Counted from the stretch's first letter, positions 1 to 9,398 are shown. The stretch: 64,000 nt of DNA from Pseudomonadota bacterium (GCA_021325025.1 JAJPHZ010000025.1:62001-126000); one strand, 5' to 3'. The notes: generated from the letters alone by a model not told the origin. Numbers and translations are program-made.

Positions 1-474
1 TACCTCCAGCATCATGCGCCCCGTCCGCCGCGCGGCGTCGAGCCAGCGCAGGAGGCGGGATGGATGCGCCTGTGCGGTGCGGACGTCAGCTTCCGGCTGC
101 CCAGCGCGGGCGACCAGGCGGCCGCGGCGTTGACCGGCGATCCGCGGCGCGAACTGATCGCGCGCTGCGTCAGGCCGGCGGGCATTCGTGCGGCAGCGCT
201 CCGGCGCGTTGAGAACGCGATGGAAGCGATGGCGCCCAACCTGGCCCGCAACCTTGACGCGCGATGCCCGGAGTGCGGGGCGGCGGTGCAGGTGTATTTC
301 GATCCACGGCGGTTTTGTCTGACCGAGCTGCGCGAGCATGCCGCCTTCATCTACGAGGATACCCATCTGCTCGCCCAACATTATCACTGGCCGGAGAGCG
401 ACATTCTGGCTCTCCCGCGCGACCGGCGCATCCGCTACGTGGAGATCGTCCGGGCAGCAAGGAGCGCAGCCTGA
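1..474 (+). CDS. gp51-like baseplate hub assembly protein of an eCIS, 5' end outside the window
   Basis: The frame is open from base 1, so the start lies upstream; at least 157 residues are present. The C-terminal half has the layout I know from eCIS and T4-like 'baseplate hub assembly chaperone' proteins: a CPEC pair (residues about 88-91 of the visible part), then a FDPRRF segment and a helical tail with HxLAxxYxWPExDILxLPRxRR. In T4, gp51 helps assemble the baseplate hub and is not part of the final particle. The next gene starts one base after the stop, so it belongs to the plus-strand eCIS operon. The family call rests on recalled pattern and neighbourhood, not on a search. Confidence 0.6.
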   Translation, partial: YLQHHAPRPPRGVEPAQEAGWMRLCGADVSFRLPSAGDQAAAALTGDPRRELIARCVRPAGIRAAALRRVENAMEAMAPNLARNLDARCPECGAAVQVYFDPRRFCLTELREHAAFIYEDTHLLAQHYHWPESDILALPRDRRIRYVEIVRAARSAA

Positions 475-475
475 G

Positions 476-1372
476 ATGGCGCGCCCCTCCTACTTCGCTC
501 AGGCGGCGGGACGCGCCAGCCGCAAGCTACCCGAACTGACGCCGCCCTCCGCGCTGCTGGCGCGCTGGCAAATGGCGGCAGCGGCGCCGCTTGAGCCTGA
601 GCCGGCAGGCCGCGGCACACCTGCCACATCCGCGGCGCGGGCCGATGAGCGCGCGGGCCCAATCGCGGCCCGGCAACCTGCATCGGGCGTTCGGCCTGTT
701 CCGGCATCTCCCGGCACGATGCGCATTGACCAGCAAGCAAATGCACGAGACGCCGCCGCAGTCCGGGTTGTATCGCCGCCGCAAGTTGAGGCGATTTCTG
801 AAAATCGTGTCGCGGCAGGGCCGGGAAAGGTCGACGCGCCTGGCCCCAGGGCCGCACAGGGTGCCGACGGACTCCCGCAGGCGCATCCGGTGCCGCCCTC
901 GACCGCTGCGGTGCGGGCACCGCAAGTCGGCGTTAAACAACCTGTAGACAATCAGTCACCGGTAGTAATCGTTGCGGCTACGACGGCGGCGCAGAGGCCG
1001 GCTCATGTTCAAGAGCGCCCTGTAGCGAGGGGCGCTTTCGCCCCGCAGCTCGGTGAAGCGCCTCAGGCCGCGGCCGCGGCGGCAACGATCGCGCCGCCCT
1101 CGCCGCCATCCGCTGCGTCGCAAGCCGGCGCTTCGCCGCCCGCGTTCGCCGTGCTGACGCCGGCGGTGCCGGCGGAGCGGCCGCCGCTGGCTGCGCCCTC
1201 GGCCACACAAGCGCGAGAGGCGGCGCCGCTAATCCGTATCGGGTCGGTGGAGGTGCAGATCGCACCGGCGGCGTCGCCGCCGCCTGCGACGCGCCCGGCG
1301 GCGGTTGCGCCGCGGCCGCGGGCGGCCCTGTCGCGCGAGCTGATTTCAACCTACGGCCTGCGGCAGGGATAA
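476..1372 (+). CDS. Ala/Pro-rich eCIS protein of unknown function
   Basis: This encodes 298 residues starting at ATG 476, two bases after the previous stop. It is low-complexity, dominated by Ala, Pro, Arg and Gln, and looks disordered through residues about 40-250. Only the last 50 residues look conserved: a short IRIGSVEVQI strand, a proline-rich bridge, and the end LSRELISTYGLRQG. Proteins with such a disordered body and a short C-terminal segment recur between the gp51-like and DUF4255 genes of eCIS loci. There is no signal peptide or membrane helix. The role is unknown; a flexible assembly or adaptor factor is a guess. Confidence 0.55.
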   Translation: MARPSYFAQAAGRASRKLPELTPPSALLARWQMAAAAPLEPEPAGRGTPATSAARADERAGPIAARQPASGVRPVPASPGTMRIDQQANARDAAAVRVVSPPQVEAISENRVAAGPGKVDAPGPRAAQGADGLPQAHPVPPSTAAVRAPQVGVKQPVDNQSPVVIVAATTAAQRPAHVQERPVARGAFAPQLGEAPQAAAAAATIAPPSPPSAASQAGASPPAFAVLTPAVPAERPPLAAPSATQAREAAPLIRIGSVEVQIAPAASPPPATRPAAVAPRPRAALSRELISTYGLRQG

Positions 1373-1385
1373 CGGGGATTGTACG

Positions 1386-2717
1386 ATGCCGCTGAGTGCG
1401 CTCGGAGTTCTGGATCTGTCGCTGGTGACCGACACGCTCATCAACATGATCAAAACCTGCCGCGACAATTCGCCGATGTGGAAGGCCAACGGCGGCGACG
1501 TCGACAAGTTTACGATCAATGTCAGCGGTTCGGCGCCCGAAACCGTGCGCGATGCCGGCGGCTGTCAACTGTCGCTCTACCTCTTTCACGTCGAGCAGGA
1601 CCAGTTCCAGATGAACTCGCCGGTGATGGGACCCCGGGCGCAGCCGGTCCCGTTTCAACCGCTCAGCCTCAATCTCTATTTCCTGCTGACCGCTTTCGCC
1701 AAGGACGACTACGTCGCCGAGCAGCGTGCGATGAGTATTGCGATGCGCTGCTTTCACGAAAATCCGATCGTCCACACCACCGTCACGCTGCCGCTGCCGC
1801 CGCCCACCGGCGTCAAGGAGGAGTTCACGCTGACGATGGCGGTGCAGAGTGCGGACGACATGGCGCGGCTGTGGCAGGCGGTCACGTCGCCGATGCGTCT
1901 GGCGGCCATCTACCGCGTCAGCGTGATCTTCCTGAGTCCGCCAGCCACGCCGGTAGCCGCCAAAAAGGTCACCACCATCAGCCTGTCCGCCGATCCCACC
2001 GCGCTGCCCTATGCCGACTTTGGACAGGTGATCGGCACTGCGCGGCATGTGAGCTTTGCCGCTCCGGAGAGCAGCGTCGCAAAGCCGGAAATCGTCGACT
2101 TCGATTTCTCGCCCGCGACGGTCGCGCCCAAACAGGAAGTCACGCTTTATGGCGCCGGCCTCAGCCAACCTACTGCCAGGCGGGTTTACCTGCTGGCCGA
2201 CGGCACTCCGGAGCGCGAGGTGACCGACTGGATCGTGCCGATCCCCAATCCCAATCCGCCGCCCGCGACGATTGCCTCCGATTCCAAAATCATCCTGCGT
2301 CTGCCCGACTCGATCGGCACGCCGCCCGCCGACAGTCCGCCGCCCGGCGTGTACCGGCTGCGGGTCGGCAGCGATATCGCCAAGGGCGACGCGGTTGACT
2401 ATCGCTCCAACGCGACGCCCTTCAGTGTCGCAGCGCGCGTCGACGTGACTGTGGCGCCGCCCAATCCGCCGCTGCTGCCGGCGCCTTACACGCTGCATGG
2501 CAGGGGGTTTGTGGCGGGTCAGACGCAGGTACTGCTCGATACGGTGGCGCTGTCGCCCAGCGGGGCGCCGCCGGGCGACGGGGAGTTTCAGATCACCGGC
2601 GGCGGCACCACCATCGATTTCAAGCCGCCGCTGGGTCTGCGGCCGGGGCGCTATTCGGTGCGGGTGCGGGTCAACCAGGTCGAATCCGATCCCTCGTGGT
2701 GGATTGTTGTCGTATGA
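1386..2717 (+). CDS. DUF4255 (Pvc16/Afp16-like) tail terminator or sheath cap protein
   Basis: 443 residues. The first 190 match the DUF4255 pattern: an N-terminal helix leading into VTDTLINMIK, then QLSLYLFHVEQD and the PLSLNLYFLLTAFA strand typical of Afp16/Pvc16 N-terminal domains. These proteins cap the distal end of the sheath and tube and set particle length. The second half is beta-rich, with segments resembling IPT/TIG immunoglobulin-like repeats (about 230-330 and 360-440), an extension seen in some eCIS. It overlaps the ATPase gene by ATGA (2714-2717), indicating translational coupling. Confidence 0.8.
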   Translation: MPLSALGVLDLSLVTDTLINMIKTCRDNSPMWKANGGDVDKFTINVSGSAPETVRDAGGCQLSLYLFHVEQDQFQMNSPVMGPRAQPVPFQPLSLNLYFLLTAFAKDDYVAEQRAMSIAMRCFHENPIVHTTVTLPLPPPTGVKEEFTLTMAVQSADDMARLWQAVTSPMRLAAIYRVSVIFLSPPATPVAAKKVTTISLSADPTALPYADFGQVIGTARHVSFAAPESSVAKPEIVDFDFSPATVAPKQEVTLYGAGLSQPTARRVYLLADGTPEREVTDWIVPIPNPNPPPATIASDSKIILRLPDSIGTPPADSPPPGVYRLRVGSDIAKGDAVDYRSNATPFSVAARVDVTVAPPNPPLLPAPYTLHGRGFVAGQTQVLLDTVALSPSGAPPGDGEFQITGGGTTIDFKPPLGLRPGRYSVRVRVNQVESDPSWWIVVV

Positions 2718-4822
2718 CGGCGGAGGTTTTGACACTGGACGGCGCCGCTTGCCGCGCTCTTCCGGCCTTTGCCGATCGCATCGTGCTGCGCGCGCGCCGG
2801 CATACGCTGTGGATGCGGGCGCTGTGGTCGAGCGATGCCAACGCTCCGGCCGGAGGACTCGCGATCACCCATGCCGAAGTCGACCGCATACTGGGCGACC
2901 CGGTGCAGGCGGCGGCGGCGGAGCGGTCGTTTTACCAACACGATCCATCGGCCGGGCAACTCAGCGCCGCGATCGAGGCCGCCGACCGCGCCGCTGAGCA
3001 TGATCAGGTCTGGACAAAGCTGCGGCGCGAGTTTGCGCTGAGCGGGGAGGAAGCCGACCTGCTGGCGATGGCGGCCGCGCTGGAAGTGGAGCCGATGCTG
3101 GGCCGCGTTTACGGCTATCTGCATGATGACGCGACCGCCCTTTATGCGACGCCATGGCTGGCCGCCCATCTCTTCCAATGGCGCGAAATGGCCGCACCGG
3201 CGGCGGATGGTGCGCTGGTCAGATGGCATCTGGCGCGCCCGCTCGACGCCGGCGGCAGCGGCTGGAGTCTCAGAACATCGTGGGTCGCGGACGCGCAAGC
3301 GATCAACTGGCTGCTGCGACGCGACTGGCGCGACCCGGCACTGGGCAGGGCGGTCACGATGGTGCCGGCTGCGGTCGGTGCCGGCGCGCTGGAGCTTTAT
3401 CCCGGGCAGATCGAAGCGATGCGTCGCTTCATCGGCGCGCTCCAGTATTGCGCAGACGGCCAGGAACGCCGGTTGGCGGCGCCCATTGAAATCGAAATCA
3501 TCGCGCCCCAGGGATCCGGCAGACGAATTGCCGCGGCGCAGCTGTGTGCGGCGCTGGGCGCCAACCTGCTATGTGCCGACGCGCCGGCCCTGCTCGGAAA
3601 TGACACGCCGCTTGCCGTCGCTGCGGAGCGTGTGGTGCGCGCGGTACGCATCGCGCGGATGACGGGTGCGGTTTTGTGCTGGCATGAAGCCGGCGTTGTC
3701 GACGCGGCGGTGTGGCGCGAGGCGCCGGCCGCCGCGATCACCATTTTTGCGACGCAAAAACCCCTGGCCCCCAGGGACAACAGTGCATCGGCGAGGATGT
3801 CGATACATCTGCCGCCGCTCAAGCGCGCCGATCGCAGCGCGCTATGGCGGCGCCTGGTTCCCGCGGCGCCGGCCCCGGCACCGGTCATCGATTGGGCGCT
3901 GACCCCGGCTGAAATCGCATCGGTGGCGGCGGTTGCGCCGGCCGGCGAGCAGCCGGTCGTCCAGGCGTGCCGCCGCATTCTCCATCAGGCGCCCGGCGAA
4001 CTCTTCACGCCGCTGCCGTGTCCCTACACCTGGGATGAGATCGTGCTGCCCGATCACGTGCGCGAGCATCTGGCGGAGATGGAGGCACAGGCCCGCCTGC
4101 GCGGCGCGGTTTACGAGGAGTGGGGCTTTGCCCGGCTCTGTCCGCTGGGCAAGGGAATCAGCGCGCTGTTTGCAGGACCTAGCGGCACGGGCAAGACGAT
4201 GGCGGCGCAGGTGATCGCCCGGTCGCTGCAGCTGGAGCTCTACCGCGTCGACCTTTCCAGCGTGGTCAACAAGTACATCGGCGAGACCGAAAAGCGACTC
4301 AAGCAGGTATTCGACGCGTGCGAACGCTGCGCGGCGGTGCTGTTTTTCGACGAAGCCGACGCCCTGTTCGGCCATCGCACCCAGGTCAAGGACGCGCACG
4401 ACCGCTTTGCCAACATCGAAATCGACTACCTGCTCCAGCGCATGGAGCAGTTCGACGGTATCGCGATTCTGGCCACCAACCGCAAGAACGATCTCGACCC
4501 GGCCTTTGTGCGCCGCCTACGCTTCATCGTCGACTTCCTTACGCCGGGACCGGCGGAACGCCGCCGGCTGTGGGAACTGGCGCTGATTCCGGCTACGCCC
4601 GCGGGCGAACCGCTGCTGGACGGGATCGATTTCGACTTTCTCGCCGCGCGCCTGGACATGACCGGCGCCGATATCAAGGCGGCGGCCCTGGCTGCGGCAT
4701 TTCTCGCGCGCGCCTCTAACAGCCGGATCACGATGGAACACGTGCTGCACGCGGCGCGCCGCGAGATGGTCAAGCGCGGAGTTACGGTGCGCTGCGACTG
4801 GACGGAGGGGGACCGTGGCTGA
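2714..4822 (+). CDS. eCIS AAA+ ATPase (Afp15/Pvc15-like)
   Basis: 702 residues from ATG 2714, which overlaps the previous stop. The AAA+ core is C-terminal: Walker A GPSGTGKT near residue 488, Walker B AVLFFDEAD near residue 542, and an arginine-containing sensor stretch AFVRRLRF near 598. The N-terminal 430 residues are the divergent helical region normal for this eCIS ATPase. Every characterised eCIS locus carries one such ATPase, thought to act in assembly in the cytoplasm and not to be in the particle. Its place between the cap and hub genes fits. Confidence 0.88.
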   Translation: MTAEVLTLDGAACRALPAFADRIVLRARRHTLWMRALWSSDANAPAGGLAITHAEVDRILGDPVQAAAAERSFYQHDPSAGQLSAAIEAADRAAEHDQVWTKLRREFALSGEEADLLAMAAALEVEPMLGRVYGYLHDDATALYATPWLAAHLFQWREMAAPAADGALVRWHLARPLDAGGSGWSLRTSWVADAQAINWLLRRDWRDPALGRAVTMVPAAVGAGALELYPGQIEAMRRFIGALQYCADGQERRLAAPIEIEIIAPQGSGRRIAAAQLCAALGANLLCADAPALLGNDTPLAVAAERVVRAVRIARMTGAVLCWHEAGVVDAAVWREAPAAAITIFATQKPLAPRDNSASARMSIHLPPLKRADRSALWRRLVPAAPAPAPVIDWALTPAEIASVAAVAPAGEQPVVQACRRILHQAPGELFTPLPCPYTWDEIVLPDHVREHLAEMEAQARLRGAVYEEWGFARLCPLGKGISALFAGPSGTGKTMAAQVIARSLQLELYRVDLSSVVNKYIGETEKRLKQVFDACERCAAVLFFDEADALFGHRTQVKDAHDRFANIEIDYLLQRMEQFDGIAILATNRKNDLDPAFVRRLRFIVDFLTPGPAERRRLWELALIPATPAGEPLLDGIDFDFLAARLDMTGADIKAAALAAAFLARASNSRITMEHVLHAARREMVKRGVTVRCDWTEGDRG

Positions 4823-5045
4823 GGTCGCGATCGGCAGGTTGACGCTGAAATTCTCCGGCGCGGCGCCGGCCCATCCGGAGCGCCTGGCGACGCTGATCGC
4901 ACAGGCGCTGGCGCAGGCGCCGACCCCGGCGGTGGCGCGCGAATTGGGTGCGATGGCGCTGACCGTGGCGGCGGCGCCGGGCGATGACGACGCGGCGATT
5001 GCGGCGCGCATCGCGGCACAGATGCTGGCCCGTTTGAGGAGCTGA
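4815..5045 (+). CDS. small eCIS protein of unknown function
   Basis: 76 residues from GTG 4815, overlapping the ATPase stop by eight bases, with a GGAGGGG ribosome-binding site at 4804-4810 just before it. The protein is short, mostly helical and Ala-rich, with a VAIGRLTLKFSG start. Similar small proteins between the ATPase and the hub gene are common in eCIS loci but have no assigned role. The tight overlap and the good ribosome-binding site support it as real; no function can be read from the sequence. Confidence 0.6.
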   Translation: MAEVAIGRLTLKFSGAAPAHPERLATLIAQALAQAPTPAVARELGAMALTVAAAPGDDDAAIAARIAAQMLARLRS

Positions 5046-5069
5046 AAAACAGGGAGTTGACCATTCATC

Positions 5070-5786
5070 ATGGGCGGCAATTACATGCGGGGCGCGCTGG
5101 TCGAGTTCATGCCGACCTTTCTGATTCCGCTCCCCAACGTGATCATCTTTCAGTTCAACCCCGAAACGATGACCCATCGCTGGACTCAGCCCGAGGCCGC
5201 CTCCAGCACGCCGGGCGGAAATCCGCTGGCGGTCAAGGGCGTACCGGGTGAAGCATTTTCATTCACATTGGTAATGGACGCCGCCGACATGATTTCCGAC
5301 GGCAGCCCGGTCGCGCAGGGCATCGCGCAAACCACTGGCATCTATACCCGGCTGGCGGCGCTGGAGATGCTGCAGTATCCGACCGGGGCCTTTTCCGGCG
5401 GCGGGCTGGTGGGCTCGGTGTCGGCTGCGGCGGGAGCGGCCGGCGCCGCGATCGGCGGCGGCACGAGCGCGCCCACCGCTCGCGACGTGCCGCAATCCCA
5501 GGTGCCGACCGTGCTGTTCGTATGGGGCCCCGGGCGCATCCTGCCGGTGCGCATCACCGGCCTGAGCATCACCGAAAAACTCTACGATCCGCTGCTCAAC
5601 CCGATTCACGCCGAGGCCAGCGTCGACATGCGCGTGCTGACCCCTGATGAATTGCAGGCGGTCAGCGGGCCGCTCGCCGATGTCGCCAAGGTTGCCTACA
5701 CCTACTCGCAGGGGCTGCGCCAGGCGCTGGCGCTGGCCAACCTGGCCAACGCGGTCGAATCGATAATCGGAATGCTTCCGGTGTGA
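5070..5786 (+). CDS. Afp7-like hub protein with CIS-tube domain
   Basis: 238 residues. The N-terminus (VEFMPTFL, then IIFQFNPETMTHRW) carries the QFNPE signature of the CIS_tube/Afp7 family, whose members form the inner layer joining tube to spike. A glycine/alanine-rich loop near residues 108-132 separates two beta halves. The usual C-terminal LysM is missing from this protein and is supplied by the next, separate gene, so the two-domain Afp7 protein seems split here. Start 5070 is chosen because GGGAG lies upstream; ATG 5085 is possible. Confidence 0.72.
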   Translation: MGGNYMRGALVEFMPTFLIPLPNVIIFQFNPETMTHRWTQPEAASSTPGGNPLAVKGVPGEAFSFTLVMDAADMISDGSPVAQGIAQTTGIYTRLAALEMLQYPTGAFSGGGLVGSVSAAAGAAGAAIGGGTSAPTARDVPQSQVPTVLFVWGPGRILPVRITGLSITEKLYDPLLNPIHAEASVDMRVLTPDELQAVSGPLADVAKVAYTYSQGLRQALALANLANAVESIIGMLPV

Positions 5787-5796
5787 GGAGGTGCAG

Positions 5797-6072
5797 ATGT
5801 TTTTTCCGGGCAGCCGCTACGCCAACGCCGGCATCTATACGGTGACGCTTCCCGGCGGCCGGATGGTCGCCGCCACGCGCCTCCCGCTGCCGTCGGCGGC
5901 AAAATTGATTGGTTATCATCGCCGGCTGGAGGGCCAGCGCCTGGATCTGATCGCCTACCATTATCTGGCCGATGCCACCGCGTTCTGGCGCCTGTGCGAT
6001 ACCAACGACGCGATGGTGCCGGACGCGCTGGCGGCCCACGACCTGATCGGGATTCCGGCAAAGGGGCGCTGA
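5797..6072 (+). CDS. LysM-like / gp53-like small baseplate protein
   Basis: 91 residues from ATG 5797 with a strong GAGGAGG site at 5785-5791; an in-frame GTG at 5791 lies inside that site and is less likely. The sequence runs through RLDLIAYHYLADATAFWRLCD and ends in an IGIPA strand, the pattern of phage LysM-type baseplate proteins (tail protein X, or the LysM part of Afp7) that clamp wedge to hub. It follows the CIS-tube gene by ten bases. Confidence 0.65.
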   Translation: MFFPGSRYANAGIYTVTLPGGRMVAATRLPLPSAAKLIGYHRRLEGQRLDLIAYHYLADATAFWRLCDTNDAMVPDALAAHDLIGIPAKGR

Positions 6073-6075
6073 GCC

Positions 6076-7212
6076 GTGGCGAGCACCTACAGTTTGTTAA
6101 TCGACGGCACCCCGGCCGATGACACACTGGTCAACGCGATTTCCGAACTGGAGGTCGAGGAGAACGCCGACCTGCCCGGCGCGATTTCGCTCAAGGTGCC
6201 GGTCAGCGCCACGGCCGACGGCGATCTGACTTACGTGGCCGACGACCGGTTGAGGCCCTTCGCCAATCTGGCCGTGGTGGCCACGCCCGAAGGCGGCGAG
6301 GCGCAATGCATCTTCGACGGCTTCGTGCTCTCCCACAAGCTCCATCTGCAGACCGGCACCACTGCATCGACGCTGGAGGTCTGGGGTCAGGACGCGTCGT
6401 GGCTGATGAACCTGGAGGAAAAGGCGCACGAATGGGTCGACGTCACCGATGCGGACGTGGCCAACGCCGTATTCGGCGATTACGGCATCACACCCGCGGA
6501 CGACAACACCCAGGACGATTCGCCCTCGCACACCGAGTCGGGTCACAGCCTGATGCAGCGCGCCACCGACATTCAGTTCCTGCGCGCGCTGGCGCGCCGC
6601 AACGGCAAGCTGTGCCGTGTTGCCTGCGCCGGGCAGGCCGGTCAGCGCATCGGCTATTTCGCCAAGCCCAAACTCGACGGTGACGCGGTTCTGACCATTA
6701 CGCTTAACGATCCGCAGGCGTGGACCGTCAATGCGCTGGACATCGAATGGGACGCGACGCGGCCGACTTCGGTGGTTGCGCGCCAGGCCCTGTTCACCGA
6801 CGACGATCCGCAGGGGGTCAGCGCCGATACCTCCGATTCCGGGCTTGCGCCGCTGGACCAGCGTGGGCTGGCCGATTTCTCCGGCCATCCGATCACCGCA
6901 ATGTTGACCGCGCCGGTCGATGACGGCGGCGAGCTGAGCCTGCGTGCGCAATCGCTGCTGCGCGAAGCGGGCAACTTCGTGCGCTGCGAGGGAGAGGCCG
7001 ACGTCGCGCGCTTGGGCGCCGTGATGCGGGTTGGCACCGTGGTGCAGATCGACGGCATCGGCAGTCTGCACTCGGGCAAGTACTACGTCTGGAGCGTGCG
7101 CCACACCATCAGCGCCGACTCTCACAAGATGAAATTCGTGCTGGTGCGCAACGCGGTCGGGCCCCCGCCGTCGAGCGGCGGGTCGGGGCTGCCCGGAGGA
7201 GTCGGCCTGTGA
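6076..7212 (+). CDS. gp27-like baseplate hub protein (phage late control D family)
   Basis: 378 residues from GTG 6076, three bases after the previous stop. The layout is that of gp27/gpD/VgrG-N hub proteins: an N-terminal beta domain, a middle domain with DIQFLRALARRNG (about 160-172, a conserved element of this fold), and a second barrel ending in LHSGKYYVWSVRHTISADSHKM. Trimers of this protein seat the spike on the tube. The C-terminus is a short Gly/Ser/Pro tail. Its stop overlaps the start of the spike gene, so hub and spike, fused in VgrG, are separate coupled genes here. Confidence 0.82.
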   Translation: MASTYSLLIDGTPADDTLVNAISELEVEENADLPGAISLKVPVSATADGDLTYVADDRLRPFANLAVVATPEGGEAQCIFDGFVLSHKLHLQTGTTASTLEVWGQDASWLMNLEEKAHEWVDVTDADVANAVFGDYGITPADDNTQDDSPSHTESGHSLMQRATDIQFLRALARRNGKLCRVACAGQAGQRIGYFAKPKLDGDAVLTITLNDPQAWTVNALDIEWDATRPTSVVARQALFTDDDPQGVSADTSDSGLAPLDQRGLADFSGHPITAMLTAPVDDGGELSLRAQSLLREAGNFVRCEGEADVARLGAVMRVGTVVQIDGIGSLHSGKYYVWSVRHTISADSHKMKFVLVRNAVGPPPSSGGSGLPGGVGL

Positions 7213-7721
7213 TGAACGAGCAGGCGATCAGCGAGCTGATCGAGCGCGTACGCGGCCGCTTTTATGGCAAGTATCGCGGCATCGTGATCGACATCGACCG
7301 CGCCACCCTGCGGATCAAAGCCCAGGTTCCAGCCGTGCTCGGCACGCAGGCCACGGGATGGTGCAGCCCCTGCGTGCCGTACGCGGGGCCGGACGTCGGT
7401 ATCGTTTTTCTACCGGAAGTAGGTGCCGGGGTGTGGATCGAGTTCGAGGGCGGCGACGTTTCCTATCCGATCTGGACCGGATGCTACTGGCGCGAGGGCG
7501 AGATGCCGTCGGACGCCGCAGCGGGCGTAAAGACAATCGTCACCAAGGCCGGGCACAAGATTCTGCTCGACGACGACGCCGGCGCGGTCACGATCAGCGA
7601 TTCCAACGGCAACAAGGTGACGATGGATTCCTCGGGGATCGCGATCGAACGCGGAACCAACAAGGTGGCGGTGAGCGACTCCGAGGTCAACGTCAACAAC
7701 GGCGCGCTGGAGGTGATGTAG
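7212..7721 (+). CDS. gp5/baseplate V-like central spike protein
   Basis: 169 residues; ATG 7212 overlaps the hub stop. Residues 1-95 form the OB-fold of baseplate assembly protein V, with the typical WCSPCVPYAGPDVG and the FEGGDVSYPIWTGCYW strand. Residues 100-169 are short alternating beta repeats (DDDAGAVTISDSNGN, NKVAVSDSEVNVNNG), which form the triple-stranded beta-helix needle. There is no lysozyme domain, as usual for eCIS. The two cargo-like genes follow immediately, and the PAAR-like tip comes after them. Confidence 0.85.
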   Translation: MNEQAISELIERVRGRFYGKYRGIVIDIDRATLRIKAQVPAVLGTQATGWCSPCVPYAGPDVGIVFLPEVGAGVWIEFEGGDVSYPIWTGCYWREGEMPSDAAAGVKTIVTKAGHKILLDDDAGAVTISDSNGNKVTMDSSGIAIERGTNKVAVSDSEVNVNNGALEVM

Positions 7722-7723
7722 CG

Positions 7724-9325
7724 ATGGCCTTCGCGCGCGCCGGCAGAAGCGAAGCAGACCGCGCCGCGGCCCGGTGCCGGACCCGCCGTCCGCCTGGTCC
7801 GCCGAATGCCGCTGATGGGCGGCCGGTCGGCGCCTGGGGCAACCAGGCGGCGTTGCGGATGCTCGGTTATCGGTTGCCAAACGGCGAACTGCATCGCAAA
7901 TGTTCCTGCGCGGGATCGGGCGGAGCGGGGGGCGAATGTCCGCAATGCGCCGGCCAACGTGAGGCTTTGCTCGATCGCAAGGCGGCCGGCGTTGGCGCGA
8001 GCAGCGGCGTCCCGCCGATCGTCAACGATGTTCTTCGCTCTTGCGGACAGGAACTCGATCCCGGCGTGCGCGGCTTCATGGAGCCGCGCCTGGGGATGGA
8101 TTTGCGCGCCGTACGCGTCCATACGGGCGAGCAGGCGGCGGAGTCGGCCGCCGCGGTCAATGCGCTGGCCTATACCGTGGGGCGCCGCATCGTGTTCGGC
8201 GCCGGCCAGTATTCTCCGGACAGCGGCGCAGGGCGCGCGTTGATTGCGCACGAGTTGGCTCACGTCGTCCAGCAAGGCGCGGCCGAAAGCGCAGGGCCGC
8301 AGCGCATCAGCAACCCGGACGACGCTTCGGAGCGTCAGGCTGACGCCGCCGCCGAAGCGGTGATGCGCTCTGCTTTGCCGCCCGGCCCCTCATCGCGGCT
8401 CGACCCGGAGCTTCCCGCCGGCGCCCTCCTGGCAAGAGCGTGCATGAGCAAGGAGGACTGCGCGAAGAAGAAGGAGCGCACACCCGAGGAACTGATGAAG
8501 GAGGAGACCGCCAAGCCCGAGAACAAGGACAAGCGCGACAAGCGCAAGGCGGCCTGCACCAAGACCCCGCCCGATCCAGGTTGCACCGCTGACGGCCACG
8601 GCGCGCGCGCGGTGCAGGCCGAGAAGGTGCTTCATGACTGGGATCCGGAGCGGCTGAAATTCATCAAGAAAATCGTGGTGGACAAGGACATGGAATCGGG
8701 GTTCGGCGCGCTGACTGGGCCATGCAGTGACTTCATGCCGCCGATCGCCGGGGGAGGATTGTGCACCTTCATCCCCGACCGGCTGGAGAGCGAAGCGGCG
8801 CAGTTCAACAACACGATGGACCCCAAGATCGGCGGCCTGTCCCGCGATCTTTGGCGCGACAAGGCGCTGATGACGCTGATGCACGAAACCGAACATGCGC
8901 GCTTCGACGTGACCCGGATTGCCTCGCCCAGGGCCGGCGCCTGCAAGTTCGACGACATCGAGGACGCGCTGTCCGAAATCGCCGCGATGCTGGTCGAGTT
9001 TCCGATCGTCTTTCGCGCCAGCCGCGAAAACGTCAGCCTCACCGAAAAACAACGAGCAGATATTCTCGACAGATGGTTTAAAGGGCGCATTACCAACGAG
9101 TTCCAATCCTTCAAGAGCACCCTGCACTCGATTTATTGCATCTGCGAGTGTCCCGACGCCGACGCCTACGTGAAAAAGACCATCGAATTCTCCACCGCCG
9201 ACTGGTCGGCGGAGGAAAAGGCACGCCTTCACACCGAGATGAACGATCCGAAGTGGGCCGAGCACAAGCTTCGATGGCCCGTCAAACCGCCGCCGCCGGC
9301 TGCCGGAGCGAGTCCCAAACCATGA
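7724..9325 (+). CDS. DUF4157 protein with a second HExxH motif, candidate eCIS cargo
   Basis: 533 residues from ATG 7724, two bases after the spike stop. In order: a GNQAALRML element (about 40-48), a four-cysteine CSC...CPQC segment (63-77), a DUF4157 domain with AHELAHVVQQ (HELAH at 176-180), a Lys/Glu-rich linker (240-290), and a C-terminal domain with LMHETEHARF (HETEH at 387-391) followed by an acidic helix EDALSEIAAML that could supply a third zinc ligand. DUF4157 is a known marker of eCIS-linked cargo. The second motif suggests a separate gluzincin-like protease payload; this is inference. There is no signal peptide, consistent with loading inside the producer. Confidence 0.82.
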   Translation: MAFARAGRSEADRAAARCRTRRPPGPPNAADGRPVGAWGNQAALRMLGYRLPNGELHRKCSCAGSGGAGGECPQCAGQREALLDRKAAGVGASSGVPPIVNDVLRSCGQELDPGVRGFMEPRLGMDLRAVRVHTGEQAAESAAAVNALAYTVGRRIVFGAGQYSPDSGAGRALIAHELAHVVQQGAAESAGPQRISNPDDASERQADAAAEAVMRSALPPGPSSRLDPELPAGALLARACMSKEDCAKKKERTPEELMKEETAKPENKDKRDKRKAACTKTPPDPGCTADGHGARAVQAEKVLHDWDPERLKFIKKIVVDKDMESGFGALTGPCSDFMPPIAGGGLCTFIPDRLESEAAQFNNTMDPKIGGLSRDLWRDKALMTLMHETEHARFDVTRIASPRAGACKFDDIEDALSEIAAMLVEFPIVFRASRENVSLTEKQRADILDRWFKGRITNEFQSFKSTLHSIYCICECPDADAYVKKTIEFSTADWSAEEKARLHTEMNDPKWAEHKLRWPVKPPPPAAGASPKP

Positions 9326-9398
9326 ACTCCAAACCAAACTCTCGACCTCGGCCCACTGTCGCACGCCTTGTGCTGAAGGCCCGGGAGGCGATGCAGCG

